A program made the translations under genes and the position numbers. A stretch of 64,000 nucleotides of DNA from Bacteroidales bacterium (GTDB lineage: Bacteria > Bacteroidota > Bacteroidia > Bacteroidales > Paludibacteraceae), in NCBI GenBank assembly GCA_900769555.1, contig CAAGHA010000043.1, positions 62,001 through 126,000 of the forward strand, given 5' to 3'. Positions 1 to 10,883 of this stretch are shown piece after piece. Position 1 is the stretch's first letter; each line of letters begins with the position of its first letter. The notes under the pieces were generated by a model, which was not told the DNA's origin, ran no database searches, and worked only from the letters and a program-made list of their open reading frames with translations.

Positions 1-2
1 CT

Positions 3-3000
3 TCTAATACGGAATTGACTTATTTTTGGAATAATGAAACAACTCCAAGTGTTTCAAATACCTACACAGAAAAAGAGATTAGAAAAGATGTTAAAGGAGG
101 TGTTTATGGTATTGATAAAAACAATTGTAAGAATTTCAATGAATACAATATCACATGGAAACCAAATCCTAAATTAGTGATTACCGGTAATAATGTTTGT
201 AAAAATGACCAGGTTTCTTTGAACGTAAAAGATACTTCAATTACAATCAATTACAATACTGAATTTTTATGGGAAGGTATAACTAAGGGAGCTAATTTTA
301 GAAGTGAAGCTTTAACAAAAGACAGAGTATTCAGAGTTGTTGCAACGAAAAATGGATGTTCAACTGAAGATTCTATAGAGATTAAGGTAAATGAGTTGCC
401 GAACATCTTAATCAACGATGGTAACGAATATGCTTACGTATGTAATGGGGATAGTGTAACTCTAAATGCTTCCGGAAGTGACATCAACAAATATACTTGG
501 GATAATAAAACACAAGAAACAGGTATCACCTACAAAGTAAGACCGATAAAAACTGAGACAACCTATCATTTGGAAGGAACTGACAATTTGGGATGTAAGA
601 ATAGTGATGAAATTGTTGTTGTAATAACTCCGAAACCAGACTTCTCTATTATCGGTAATAACTTGGTATGTTATGGAGAAGATGTTACATTGAATGGTTC
701 GGACGAAGATTTGAATTATGTATGGACAAATGCAGAAGGTGAAACTTTGGGTAATGATATAGAGCTCTCTATTAAAATCACAAGGGATACCACTCTGTAT
801 GTAACCGGAACAGCTAATAATGCAAACAGAACAAATTGCTCTAATACTATTCCATATGAGATTAAGATAAAGGATGGACCTGAATTTACAATCAATTCTT
901 TTGATAATAATATTTGTTATGGAAACACCGTTTCAATCTCTTTGTCAGGATATGCAGACAATTACGAATGGTATAGAAATGATACGTTGATTTCTACGAA
1001 GGAAAATATGAGCGACGTGATTATGGCAAATCAAACTTATTTCCTAAAAGCGGATAGGAATGGTTGCGACACTAGCGTCTCAATGGATGTTTTTGTAAAG
1101 GCTCTTCCGAAGATTGAAATAACAGGTACTCCTGAAATTTGCTACAATGAAACTACTTCGTTGAAAGCAACAGCTGGACTTACTTCTTATAGTTGGAAAA
1201 ATTTGACTACTTCGGGTAATATTGAAAATAACACCGATGAAATTGAAATTACACCAAAAGTTGATACGGAAATAGAGGTAACTGTTACTGATAATGGATG
1301 TGAAAACAAAGATACATTTAAGGTAGTTGTAAACTCTCTTCCTTCATTCAAAATTACTCCAAATGATTATGTCGTTTGTGAAAATAGTGAAGTTATAATC
1401 ACTCCTAATAATGAAGAGATAACCTACAAGTGGGAGGATGAAACTAACTATTCTGCACCACTCCCTAAAACTTTCAATATGGGTGCTTATCCAATGAAAG
1501 ATACATTTAGAGTGATAGCTAAAACAAATAAAGGTTGTACAAAAACCGATTCTGTCATAATATCAACAAAGGCTAAACCTCAATTAAATATAATGTTTAA
1601 CGACTCTATTTGTTGGGGTAAAAAGGCTACAATGACAGGAAATAATAACACTGCTAAATATCAATGGTATGATATTACTGATGATGATTATAAAGACGTA
1701 GTATTGTCTGAAACTAGCAGTTATACAACAAATGAGTTAACAAGCAACAGAAAATTCAGAAGTGTTGCAATATCTAATAGTTGCGAGGCTGATACTATCT
1801 TTGAAGTTGCAATCAGAGAGATCCCTGCAGTTAATATCGTTAATAGTCCTGAAATTACAATTTGCCGAAATGCTGAATTGGAATTGATGGCAAATAGTGA
1901 AAATGCTATTGAATATAAATGGGATAATAATAGTTATGGAACTAATGTTTCATACATTGTAAATCCTATAAAAGACTCAACAGAGTATCGTTTGGCTATA
2001 AAGGACATTCACGGATGTGAAAACTTTGACACGGTATTGGTATTGTTGCAAAACAAACCTGAATTTAATATCATTGGTAAGACCGATACTTGTCAGGGTG
2101 ATATGATTACATTAAAAGCAAGTAATGATGCATTGAATTACGAATGGCGAAATAGTGCAAACACTATAATATCAGAGGGTATAGAATGTGATATAACAAT
2201 AACGCAAGACACAACAATTTATATCACAGGATATAGCAACGACGACTTGAAGTGTGAAACAACAATTGAACACCATGTGATCGCTAACCCATATCCTGTA
2301 ATTACAGTCATCAAGGATACAAATTATGTTTGTAAAGGAACTCAAGCTTATTTGGAGGTTAAGAGTGATATTGATGCAAGCTATTTATGGAATACAAACG
2401 AAACAAATCGTTACATCCAAAAAACTATTACGGAAGAGAGTCAATTTACTGTAACCGTAACAAGTAATGTGGGTGGATGTAAAAGTGATACTTCTTTTGT
2501 TGTAAACAAATGGGATTTGCCGATTATCGATGCAAATGATGTTACTATCTGCTATGGAAATTCTGCCGAACTAGAGGTTACTAATCCATCTGAATCTATC
2601 GTATATAGATGGTTGGAGGCTTCTGAAAATGGCAGCAAATTTGTAACCCCTACTCTTACTTCGTTAACTCAATACAAAGTGATTGGAACGGATGAAAATT
2701 CTTGTGTCGGAGAAAAGAGTGTTGTAGTATCCATCAATCCACTTCCGCAATTCTCATTGAGTAGCATTACTCCTGTTTGTAGAGGAACAGAAACTACAAT
2801 TACAGCAAATGATGCTTCTCTATATTACTTATGGGATGGTATAAATTATTCATCCGAAAGTTCTTACTCATCTACAATAGAAAAGGATACAACTTTCACT
2901 ATTTGGGCTAAAGACAACAATCAATGTGAAAATTCAAAATCTATTAAGGTGGCGGTTAAGGAATATCCTACACTCCAATTTAAGATGGACATTGATACAG

Positions 3001-6000
3001 TTTGCTTCGGAGGTTCTAAAACTATTTATGTATCGGGAGCTAAGAATGGTTACAAATGGCACGATAATTCTACTAAGAACTTTATCACAATTGATAATAT
3101 AACAGAAACAATTTCAGTTTCTGTTGAGGGTACAACCAATGGCTGTACAAGTAGAATCGATACAACCATAAAGGTTTGGAATCTTCCTGAAATATCAATT
3201 GAACCATCGCTTAAAGAAATTTGCTTCAATGACTCTGTTGCATTAACAGCTCAAAATGGTATTTCAGGAAAATACAAATGGAATCACAATGGTGCTAATA
3301 CCGATGATGTTGTAGTTATTCCTAACAAAGTTGGAGAAAACATCTACTCTGTAACCGGTTATGATATTCATGGTTGTAAGAATACCGGAGAAGTATCGAT
3401 TACAGTTAATGCTCTTCCTATTGTAAAAATTGATGGTGAAGCTTATGTTTGTCGCAACGAAAATGCCGAATTGACAGCTTCTTCTGAAACTGCAACCTCA
3501 TTCCAATGGATTGATAACGGAACCGGAATTGGAAACGACGCTATTTTCAAACCGACAATCAGCACAGACGACTCAACATTTGTTGTTGTAGGTGAGGATG
3601 GAAATCATTGTAAGTCAACTGCAGAGTTTGTTGTTTACGCGAAAGAACACCCTACTTTATCTTATCGTACAAACACCGGAAAAGATACTGTATGTTTGGG
3701 ATCTCCTGTGGTAATTTATATGAGTGGTGCTGATGAATATGTTTGGGAAAGTAATAATAGTACAGAAAGTTCTTATTCTGAGGTTATTAACAGTGAAACT
3801 CAATTTACTGTCTATGGTACAACTAACGGATGTAGCAGTGATACAACGATTACCATCTCAACATGGAATTTACCTGTGTTTGGTATTGATGGAGATTCTG
3901 TAATCTGTTTGAACAATACTGCGAAGTTATTTACTTACGCAAAAGATGAGAATAGTGTATTAACCTACAAGTGGAAACATAATGGTAATACAAACGAAAC
4001 AACATACGAAAGCCCAACTTCAACGAAAAACTATTTTGCAACAGCAACAGATATAAATAATTGTAAGTCTGAAGAGAGTTTCGAAGTGAAAGTTAATCCG
4101 TTACCAACAGACATCAAGATTGAAGGTGAGAGAGCTGTTTGTTTAGATTCTACGGTAACATTAACTGTCTCTGGTTCGGCTATTGATTATCAATGGGGAA
4201 ATGGAGCAGTTGGAACAACTATTGATGCAGCTATCGTATCGAAAGACTCTACCTTCTATGTTGTAGGTACTGATAAGAATGGTTGTAGTTATGAAACATC
4301 TTATAAGGTTGCTTCAATCGAGCATCCTAATTTGATTCAAAATGCTCCGGATTCAGTCTGCTTCGGTTCTAAAATAAACATTTCTATAAAAGGGGCGGCA
4401 GAATATGTATGGGACGACAATTCTACAAGGAATTACCGTAATGTAGAGATTACGCAAGACACTATGTTCGTTGTCAGTGGTACATCAAATGGCTGTACCT
4501 CTTCTACCACTATTAAAATTGGCAAGATGGATTTGCCTACTATTAAGATTGCTAGTGAAGATGACAAGAATAGTATTTGTCGCTACGACTCCATCAAACT
4601 ATTTGCAACAGGGGGTAAAACATACACTTGGAGTAACAAAGAGGATCGCGAAAATATTATCGTTAACCCATTAGGTAATACTCAATACATTGTAAAAGGT
4701 ATCGGCGCTAATGGTTGTCAGAATAGCGACACATTTGATTTGATTGTGAACGATCTTCCAATTGTTAATATAATTGGAGAAAAGAGTATTTGCGAAGGTG
4801 ATGATGTTGAGTTGAAGGCTGAAAGTAGTGATAAATTTACAATCGTAAGTTATTTGTGGGGTAATAATAAAACGGATCAAACAATTATTGAAACAATAAC
4901 AGACACTTCTTACTATGCGGTTACTTTAACAGATAGTAATGGTTGTCAAAACAGCGATTCAATTTTGATTCAATCCAAACCATATCCTACTATTACTATT
5001 GAAGCGCCTGAATATGTTTGTTTGGGTCAATCTGCTATCGTTTCTGTTGAAGGTGCCAACTCATACGTTTGGGGTGGAAACAGTGATAAAACAGAGAGAA
5101 GTTTTGTTGACACTCCTACACAAGATACGCTCTACAAGGTAGCCGGAACAACAAATGGATGTACAACGTTGGCTGAAAAAATGGTTGAGGTGAAGGCGCT
5201 ACCTAAGGTAACAATCACAACAGAGGATAGTGCATTTGCAATTTGTTTGAAAGATTCTATCACTTTAACCGCCAATGGTGCTAAAACCTATTCTTGGAAT
5301 ACAGGTTATACAGATCAAAAGATTGTTGTATCTCCTTCTATCGCCACAGAATACAAAGTGATTGGTACAGATGAATTCGGATGCCAAAACTCAGGTGTAT
5401 TTAACATCAACATAAATAAGTTGCCGGAATTTACTATAATGGGTAATAACTTGATTTGTGAGGGAGATGTAGATACGTTATGGATTGAAAGTGACGAGAA
5501 CTTGACTTACTTATGGAATTACCATAATTCTACGTCAGATACAATCTATCCGGTGATTGAGGAAAATACAACATTTGAAGTTACTGCTACAAATGAAAAC
5601 AATTGTACTATAACTCAAAGCTACATTGTTCGTAGCAAACCATATCCTACATTGGAATTCAATAATCCTAAGGCTATCTGCTACGGTGAAAATGCTGTAA
5701 TAGTAGTTTCCGGAGCAACGGAATATAAATGGCAAGATGGTTCTACAAACAACTCTTTGATCGTTTCTCCTGAAAATAATACAACATACACTGTAACGGG
5801 TACAACAAGAGGTTGTTCAACAACTGCAAGTACAAACATCAATGTTTGGTCTCTACCTAATGTTGTAATATCAGATGCTAAGAAAGATATCTGTATCAAT
5901 GATCCTATTACATTGACTGCTTCCGGAGCAAGTAGTTATGTATGGAATACAGGTGACACAGAGAAAACAATCACTGTTATTCCTACAGGAACAACTGCAT

Positions 6001-8816
6001 TTAATGTTGTTGGTAAAGATTTGAATGGGTGTGAATCTAGAGACACGTTTGTAGTGGAAGTTCATCCTCTTCCGGTTATCACTATTGATGGTGCGGATGC
6101 TGCATGTCAGGATAGTGTGGCTACATTGATTGCTAAAGGTGGATTGAGATATATGTGGAATACAAATGAAACAACTGCAGCAATCAGTCCTAAAATTAAT
6201 AATACTAGAACGTTTATTGTAATCGGATATGATGAATACAATTGTAAATCTACTGCAACTAAAATAGTACGCAAAAAGGATTATCCTGTATTAACATACA
6301 CTGCACCAACCAGTATTTGTGATGGAACTATGGCTAATATTAGTGTTGTGGGAGCATCTCAATATATTTGGCAAGATGGTTCAACAGGAAATTCTTACTC
6401 TGATTCACCGAAAGAGAATACAACCTATTCGGTAACAGGTATTACCGAAAATTGTAGTACAAAAATAGAAATTCCTATTAACGTTCTTTCTCTTCCTGAT
6501 GTTACAATTTCCGGAATGAACGAAATTTGTATCAACAAATCGGTAACTCTACAAGCAAATGGAGCTAAAACTTATGCATGGAATACCGGATTGCAGTCTG
6601 ACAAGTTAACAATGACTCCTATGAGTACAGCTACTTACATAGTAACCGGTACGGATGAGAATAATTGTAAGGATACTGCAAGTTATACTGTCAAAGTTAA
6701 CCCTCTTCCTGATGTTTCTATTGAGGGTGATGTTTATGCATGCTACGAAAGTTTCATTAACTTGAAAGCTATCGGAAGTGAGACAAATAAATATGAGTGG
6801 AATGATGGAACATCGGCTCAAACGTTATCTGAAATTGTGAAAGAATCAAAAACATACATCGTTTCTGCTACAGATACGAATGGTTGTGTCTCAATTGCTA
6901 CGCACAATGTAACCAAGGTTGATTATCCTGAATTGTCTTATCAAGCAACGGATACTATTTGCTATGGTCAATTGGTGTCTATTACTGCAAGCGGTGCAAA
7001 TGAATATTTATGGTCAAATGGTTCTAGAACCAACCAAATTTCAGATCAACCTGAGGGTTCAACCATCTACAAAGTTATAGGTACAACCAACGGATGTTCA
7101 GACTCAATCAACATTCCAATAGAGGTTCTACCTTTGCCAGACTTATCTTTCCAAGGTGATACCGTGGTCTGCGAAGGTAATAAATTGGTTCTTGAAGGAA
7201 CGGGAGCTGTATTATACCATTGGAACACAGGTGTTAATAACAGAGTTTTAGAGGCATACCCTACTAAAAATACGGTTTATACTTTATCAGGAACAAATGA
7301 AATGGGCTGTTCTAACTCCATAAAAATACCTGTAAAAGTTAATCCAAAACCTTCTTTTGAAATTCTTGGTAACGATGAGGTTTGTAAAAACTCTTCTCTT
7401 GGATTAATTGCTTCCGGTGATGCTCTAAATTATTATTGGAGTACAGGAAGAGCTAGTTACGATATGTTTGAAACGAAGAACAATGTTATGTTGGATGTTT
7501 TAATCAATCAACATACATTCGTTTACGTAAAAGGTATTGATGAACATGGTTGTGAAAATACTGCAAGTAAAGAGATTAAAACAATCGAACCACCAATAAT
7601 ATCTTACGATGGAGAGGTTGAGGTTTGTGAAGGTGAGACAATTTCTCTTTCCGCGCAAGGTGCAGAAATTTATCAATGGAAACATAATGGTAATATCAAA
7701 ACTGATTCTATTTACGAATTTAAATCAAGAGCCAACGATGTTGTTACATTGATTGGTACATTAGGTATTTGTTCTTCAGCGATAGATATTCAAACAAGAA
7801 CTAAACCATCTCCTACTATTACAATTACAGTGGAAAATGGCTCCGACACTCTTTGTAAGAATACTGTCTATAAATTAACAGCTAATGGTGCTCTTGAATA
7901 TCTTTGGAACGATGGTCAAACAACTAAATCTATCAGTGACACATTAAATGGGAATAAGAATTTTAAAGTCGAAGGAACTGCTTCTAATGGTTGTACCGCA
8001 AGTGCATCTAAGGAATTGAAGATATGGCCGCTACCAAATGTAAAAATCGACAGTATTTATAAATTAGGTTGCCCTGATAAAGGTACTGACGTTAAATTGT
8101 TCGCAAAGGGTGCAAAAGATTTGGTTTGGGAATCGGATATTTATAATGAGGCTATTGATGATATGAGTCACGACTCTTTGATTGCTAATATTACAGAAAA
8201 AACTCTATTTACTGTAATCGGTACGGATGAAAATGGTTGTAAAAATTCAGACTCTAAAATTGTTGAACCGGATAGTGTTCATCCTATGATTTATGAGATT
8301 ACACCAAAAACTATTGACGCTGTTAATCGTCGTGTAACATTCTTAGGTTTAGAACCTAAAACAGATGATTGGACTTGGTCAACCGGTGGAAATGAGCTTA
8401 ATTCCATACTTATTGGACACGATAAGAATTATATTTATAAAAATATCGATCAAGATTCATTCTTGGTTGGAATTAAAGCGGTGGCAAGTAATGGTTGTGT
8501 TTATACCGATACTGCATTTATCCACGTATGGAAAGACTTCTGGGCTCCAAATGCATTTACTCCGAATGGTGATGGAAATAACGATAGTTTTGGATTCGAA
8601 GGTGTTGAATATATGACTGAATTTGAATTTACTATCTACAATAGATTGGGTACAGTTGTATTTGAAGGTAAAGATAAACATGATAGATGGGATGGAAGAT
8701 TTAAAGGTGATCCTTGCGTCATGGGTGTATATGGCTATGTTGTTAAGTACCGAAGTGATTACAAAGACATCCATAAGTCCGGTGAACGGCGAGGTACAGT
8801 CACTCTGTTAAAATAA
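3..8816 (+). CDS. Giant secreted Ig/PKD-like repeat protein with T9SS type B sorting domain (5' partial)
   Basis: The frame is open from the first bases, so the start codon and signal peptide lie upstream; 2,937 residues are visible. The protein is a chain of modules of about 80 residues, each beginning with a [VI]C-x-[GN] motif followed by an alternating beta pattern, a Y-x-W core, and a second Cys in a GC motif near its end. I count 36 such modules. They fall into three alternating types (linkers ending in P-T-L, W-x-LP and P-LP), giving about twelve three-module super-repeats. The last ~90 residues carry APNAFTPNGDGNND and end in GTVTLLK, the CHU_C or gliding-motility-associated C-terminal domain that directs type IX secretion (type B). 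The protein is expected on the cell surface or released, as an adhesin or stalk; the ligand is unknown. No enzymatic domain is visible. Family assignment is firm, function is inferred. Confidence 0.9.
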   Translation, partial: SNTELTYFWNNETTPSVSNTYTEKEIRKDVKGGVYGIDKNNCKNFNEYNITWKPNPKLVITGNNVCKNDQVSLNVKDTSITINYNTEFLWEGITKGANFRSEALTKDRVFRVVATKNGCSTEDSIEIKVNELPNILINDGNEYAYVCNGDSVTLNASGSDINKYTWDNKTQETGITYKVRPIKTETTYHLEGTDNLGCKNSDEIVVVITPKPDFSIIGNNLVCYGEDVTLNGSDEDLNYVWTNAEGETLGNDIELSIKITRDTTLYVTGTANNANRTNCSNTIPYEIKIKDGPEFTINSFDNNICYGNTVSISLSGYADNYEWYRNDTLISTKENMSDVIMANQTYFLKADRNGCDTSVSMDVFVKALPKIEITGTPEICYNETTSLKATAGLTSYSWKNLTTSGNIENNTDEIEITPKVDTEIEVTVTDNGCENKDTFKVVVNSLPSFKITPNDYVVCENSEVIITPNNEEITYKWEDETNYSAPLPKTFNMGAYPMKDTFRVIAKTNKGCTKTDSVIISTKAKPQLNIMFNDSICWGKKATMTGNNNTAKYQWYDITDDDYKDVVLSETSSYTTNELTSNRKFRSVAISNSCEADTIFEVAIREIPAVNIVNSPEITICRNAELELMANSENAIEYKWDNNSYGTNVSYIVNPIKDSTEYRLAIKDIHGCENFDTVLVLLQNKPEFNIIGKTDTCQGDMITLKASNDALNYEWRNSANTIISEGIECDITITQDTTIYITGYSNDDLKCETTIEHHVIANPYPVITVIKDTNYVCKGTQAYLEVKSDIDASYLWNTNETNRYIQKTITEESQFTVTVTSNVGGCKSDTSFVVNKWDLPIIDANDVTICYGNSAELEVTNPSESIVYRWLEASENGSKFVTPTLTSLTQYKVIGTDENSCVGEKSVVVSINPLPQFSLSSITPVCRGTETTITANDASLYYLWDGINYSSESSYSSTIEKDTTFTIWAKDNNQCENSKSIKVAVKEYPTLQFKMDIDTVCFGGSKTIYVSGAKNGYKWHDNSTKNFITIDNITETISVSVEGTTNGCTSRIDTTIKVWNLPEISIEPSLKEICFNDSVALTAQNGISGKYKWNHNGANTDDVVVIPNKVGENIYSVTGYDIHGCKNTGEVSITVNALPIVKIDGEAYVCRNENAELTASSETATSFQWIDNGTGIGNDAIFKPTISTDDSTFVVVGEDGNHCKSTAEFVVYAKEHPTLSYRTNTGKDTVCLGSPVVIYMSGADEYVWESNNSTESSYSEVINSETQFTVYGTTNGCSSDTTITISTWNLPVFGIDGDSVICLNNTAKLFTYAKDENSVLTYKWKHNGNTNETTYESPTSTKNYFATATDINNCKSEESFEVKVNPLPTDIKIEGERAVCLDSTVTLTVSGSAIDYQWGNGAVGTTIDAAIVSKDSTFYVVGTDKNGCSYETSYKVASIEHPNLIQNAPDSVCFGSKINISIKGAAEYVWDDNSTRNYRNVEITQDTMFVVSGTSNGCTSSTTIKIGKMDLPTIKIASEDDKNSICRYDSIKLFATGGKTYTWSNKEDRENIIVNPLGNTQYIVKGIGANGCQNSDTFDLIVNDLPIVNIIGEKSICEGDDVELKAESSDKFTIVSYLWGNNKTDQTIIETITDTSYYAVTLTDSNGCQNSDSILIQSKPYPTITIEAPEYVCLGQSAIVSVEGANSYVWGGNSDKTERSFVDTPTQDTLYKVAGTTNGCTTLAEKMVEVKALPKVTITTEDSAFAICLKDSITLTANGAKTYSWNTGYTDQKIVVSPSIATEYKVIGTDEFGCQNSGVFNININKLPEFTIMGNNLICEGDVDTLWIESDENLTYLWNYHNSTSDTIYPVIEENTTFEVTATNENNCTITQSYIVRSKPYPTLEFNNPKAICYGENAVIVVSGATEYKWQDGSTNNSLIVSPENNTTYTVTGTTRGCSTTASTNINVWSLPNVVISDAKKDICINDPITLTASGASSYVWNTGDTEKTITVIPTGTTAFNVVGKDLNGCESRDTFVVEVHPLPVITIDGADAACQDSVATLIAKGGLRYMWNTNETTAAISPKINNTRTFIVIGYDEYNCKSTATKIVRKKDYPVLTYTAPTSICDGTMANISVVGASQYIWQDGSTGNSYSDSPKENTTYSVTGITENCSTKIEIPINVLSLPDVTISGMNEICINKSVTLQANGAKTYAWNTGLQSDKLTMTPMSTATYIVTGTDENNCKDTASYTVKVNPLPDVSIEGDVYACYESFINLKAIGSETNKYEWNDGTSAQTLSEIVKESKTYIVSATDTNGCVSIATHNVTKVDYPELSYQATDTICYGQLVSITASGANEYLWSNGSRTNQISDQPEGSTIYKVIGTTNGCSDSINIPIEVLPLPDLSFQGDTVVCEGNKLVLEGTGAVLYHWNTGVNNRVLEAYPTKNTVYTLSGTNEMGCSNSIKIPVKVNPKPSFEILGNDEVCKNSSLGLIASGDALNYYWSTGRASYDMFETKNNVMLDVLINQHTFVYVKGIDEHGCENTASKEIKTIEPPIISYDGEVEVCEGETISLSAQGAEIYQWKHNGNIKTDSIYEFKSRANDVVTLIGTLGICSSAIDIQTRTKPSPTITITVENGSDTLCKNTVYKLTANGALEYLWNDGQTTKSISDTLNGNKNFKVEGTASNGCTASASKELKIWPLPNVKIDSIYKLGCPDKGTDVKLFAKGAKDLVWESDIYNEAIDDMSHDSLIANITEKTLFTVIGTDENGCKNSDSKIVEPDSVHPMIYEITPKTIDAVNRRVTFLGLEPKTDDWTWSTGGNELNSILIGHDKNYIYKNIDQDSFLVGIKAVASNGCVYTDTAFIHVWKDFWAPNAFTPNGDGNNDSFGFEGVEYMTEFEFTIYNRLGTVVFEGKDKHDRWDGRFKGDPCVMGVYGYVVKYRSDYKDIHKSGERRGTVTLLK

Positions 8817-8821
8817 CATAA

Positions 8822-8862
8822 GAAAGAGGCTTTGCTGAATATCTCTACGCAAAGCCTCTTTC
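8822..8862. terminator. Bidirectional intrinsic terminator
   Basis: A perfect 14-bp inverted repeat (8822-8835 with 8849-8862) contains the GC-rich core AGAGGCTTTGC. It lies just past the stop of the giant repeat gene and between two convergent genes, so it probably ends transcription from both sides. Confidence 0.85.
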
Positions 8863-8937
8863 ATTATTAAAATAGTTGACATACCAAAGCTATATTATCT
8901 CACATGTAAATAATTCGCATCGAAAAAACAGCTATAC

Positions 8938-10836
8938 CTAATTTCTATATCCAATCACCTTATTCATATTTCTTAAATTAACTGGATTATAAGGATTTTT
9001 AGCATGTATTTGATAGGCTGCTTTTATCTCTTTGCCATAAAGTCGCTCCACAAGTGTACGATCATACTCCTCACAATAAAAAACACCACGCTTGCAAGGC
9101 ATGAGGTTCTCTCCTACTATAAAAAAAAGAGAAGGAATCCATCGTTGAGGAAATTCTCGTTGCAAAGCTAAACCAATTTTTCGCAATGAATCATACAAGA
9201 TCCTAATCGCTTCTCTAACTTTTTGCTCTGCTCTCATCGATGGATTTATCGCAGATAATAGGGCTGTTCTATTGGGAACAACCAACATAACAGGATAATC
9301 CATTCCATTGTTCGAGAGATAACATTGACTGACATAGGGAGATCTTAAATAAAAGGAATTTTCAATCTTTTCGGGAGAGAAATTTTCACCTAAGGAATTT
9401 GTTTGCAAAGAACTAATCTCCCCTTCGATATATAAAAATCCATCGCTATCAATCGTACCTAACCATCCGGTATTCAACCATCCATTTTTCACAGTTTGTT
9501 TCAAAAGTATTTCATCTTTTTTATAAGATAGCATCAATCCGTCCGTTTTAACACAAATCTCACCTACCTCTGCTAAACAATCAGAAATAGCAACTCCATT
9601 ACCAATTTTCAAATCTATACTATGAAAAGATTTTCCAACACTGCCCAATTTATAAGAGTCTTTCATAATAAAATTAATAGAGACGAAAGAACAACTCTCA
9701 ACAGTTCCAAAACCTCGTAAAATAGGAATGCCTATTGCAAGGAAAAACAATTCAGTCTCTTTATCTAAAAAATGTCCTCTCAACAAAATATATTCTAAAT
9801 CGCCACCCAATGCGGTACGAATTGTTTCACAAATAAAGTGCTCAACAAATTTTGTCCAAAATGAAAAAAAATGAGGGGATTTATAATTCCAAAAAAGTTT
9901 AGAACGATATGTAGATAACTTGATATGGTGAATGTAACGTTGAAAGATCGAATAAAATATTTCGCCTTGTCGTTTCAACTCCTCCTCAATACGTAATTTA
10001 ATCACTTTAATGGATGACAAAGAACAAAAAACAACGTTCGGACGTATCACATGTAAATCTCTAAAAAAAGTGTGACAAAAACAATCTTCATTCACTTGAG
10101 GAACAACAATAACCGATCCATTGTATAACACCAACAAGAGAGAGAGCTGATGTACAAAAATATCACTCCAAGGAAGCAACATATAAAACCGCTTCCACTC
10201 TCCTATTTGCAAAAGTGAAGTAATCTGTTCTACATTAACAATCAAACTCTTATGAGTATATAAAACACCTGTTAATTGTGAACGTACATTAGTGTAATAG
10301 ATCATCGCAACATCATCGTACTTAATAGATAAAATACGATGATTTAACTCCTCGTTTCTAGTATCATACAATTCTCTTCCTAATGCATATACTCGCTCCT
10401 TTGATATTACATCAAAATCATCTTCCCAATATTCATCTAACAATATTACTAAATTCAAGAGTGGTAGATAATCTTTGATTTTCTTAATGATCTCAAATTG
10501 AGTTTTAGAAACAATTACGCATTTACACTGAGCATGTTGCAAACAAAATTTCAAATCAATTTCTTCCCTCATCAATGAAGGTAATGGTACGAAAACTGCT
10601 TGATTAGATAAGATGGATAATTCTGAAACCAACCAATCTGTACCACAATCTGCATAAAGAGCAACAGAATCTCCCGGTTTAACTCCTAAGGATAATAATC
10701 CAATAGAAAATCGCTTCACTCGATTGAATATGTCATGATAAGATAATGACAAATATTCATGCCCTTGTTTTTCCATTATTAAAGGATTGCTGCCATAACG
10801 AGAAACACAATCCTCAAAAATTTTAATTATATTCAT
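8938..10836 (-). CDS. Degenerate long-chain acyl-CoA synthetase-like (AMP-binding) protein
   Basis: The 632-residue length and overall layout match long-chain fatty-acyl-CoA synthetases of the ANL superfamily: an N-terminal Rossmann-like part (LGVKPGDSVALYAD), a central GFGTVES motif where YG-x-TE is expected, and a small C-terminal lid. However, the usual signature residues are missing. The P-loop-like TSGTTG-x-PKG is replaced near residues 180-193 by YTNVRSQLTGV; the RTGD aspartate is replaced by NTGW; the GR-x-K hinge reads GEISS; and the C-terminal LTPTLK lysine region is shortened to LMPCKRG. The frame is intact, so this is either a pseudoenzyme or a decaying paralogue. It is transcribed divergently from mutS2, with ATG at 10836. 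Fold assignment is strong; catalytic activity is doubtful. Confidence 0.8.
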   Translation of the reverse strand: MNIIKIFEDCVSRYGSNPLIMEKQGHEYLSLSYHDIFNRVKRFSIGLLSLGVKPGDSVALYADCGTDWLVSELSILSNQAVFVPLPSLMREEIDLKFCLQHAQCKCVIVSKTQFEIIKKIKDYLPLLNLVILLDEYWEDDFDVISKERVYALGRELYDTRNEELNHRILSIKYDDVAMIYYTNVRSQLTGVLYTHKSLIVNVEQITSLLQIGEWKRFYMLLPWSDIFVHQLSLLLVLYNGSVIVVPQVNEDCFCHTFFRDLHVIRPNVVFCSLSSIKVIKLRIEEELKRQGEIFYSIFQRYIHHIKLSTYRSKLFWNYKSPHFFSFWTKFVEHFICETIRTALGGDLEYILLRGHFLDKETELFFLAIGIPILRGFGTVESCSFVSINFIMKDSYKLGSVGKSFHSIDLKIGNGVAISDCLAEVGEICVKTDGLMLSYKKDEILLKQTVKNGWLNTGWLGTIDSDGFLYIEGEISSLQTNSLGENFSPEKIENSFYLRSPYVSQCYLSNNGMDYPVMLVVPNRTALLSAINPSMRAEQKVREAIRILYDSLRKIGLALQREFPQRWIPSLFFIVGENLMPCKRGVFYCEEYDRTLVERLYGKEIKAAYQIHAKNPYNPVNLRNMNKVIGYRN

Positions 10837-10846
10837 AGATTTTAAT

Positions 10847-10854
10847 TATCTTTG
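10847..10854 (+). promoter_or_regulatory. Probable -7 promoter element for mutS2
   Basis: TATCTTTG fits the Bacteroidota TAnnTTTG -7 box and ends 29 bases before the mutS2 ATG. No clear -33 TTTG is seen upstream. Confidence 0.55.
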
Positions 10855-10883
10855 TCTCACTCTATAACAACATAGATTTGGAT

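Noticed and set aside
3..8816. Repeats as a CRISPR-like or satellite DNA array
   Set aside because: Repetition is at protein level within one open frame; DNA copies are divergent and have no spacer structure.
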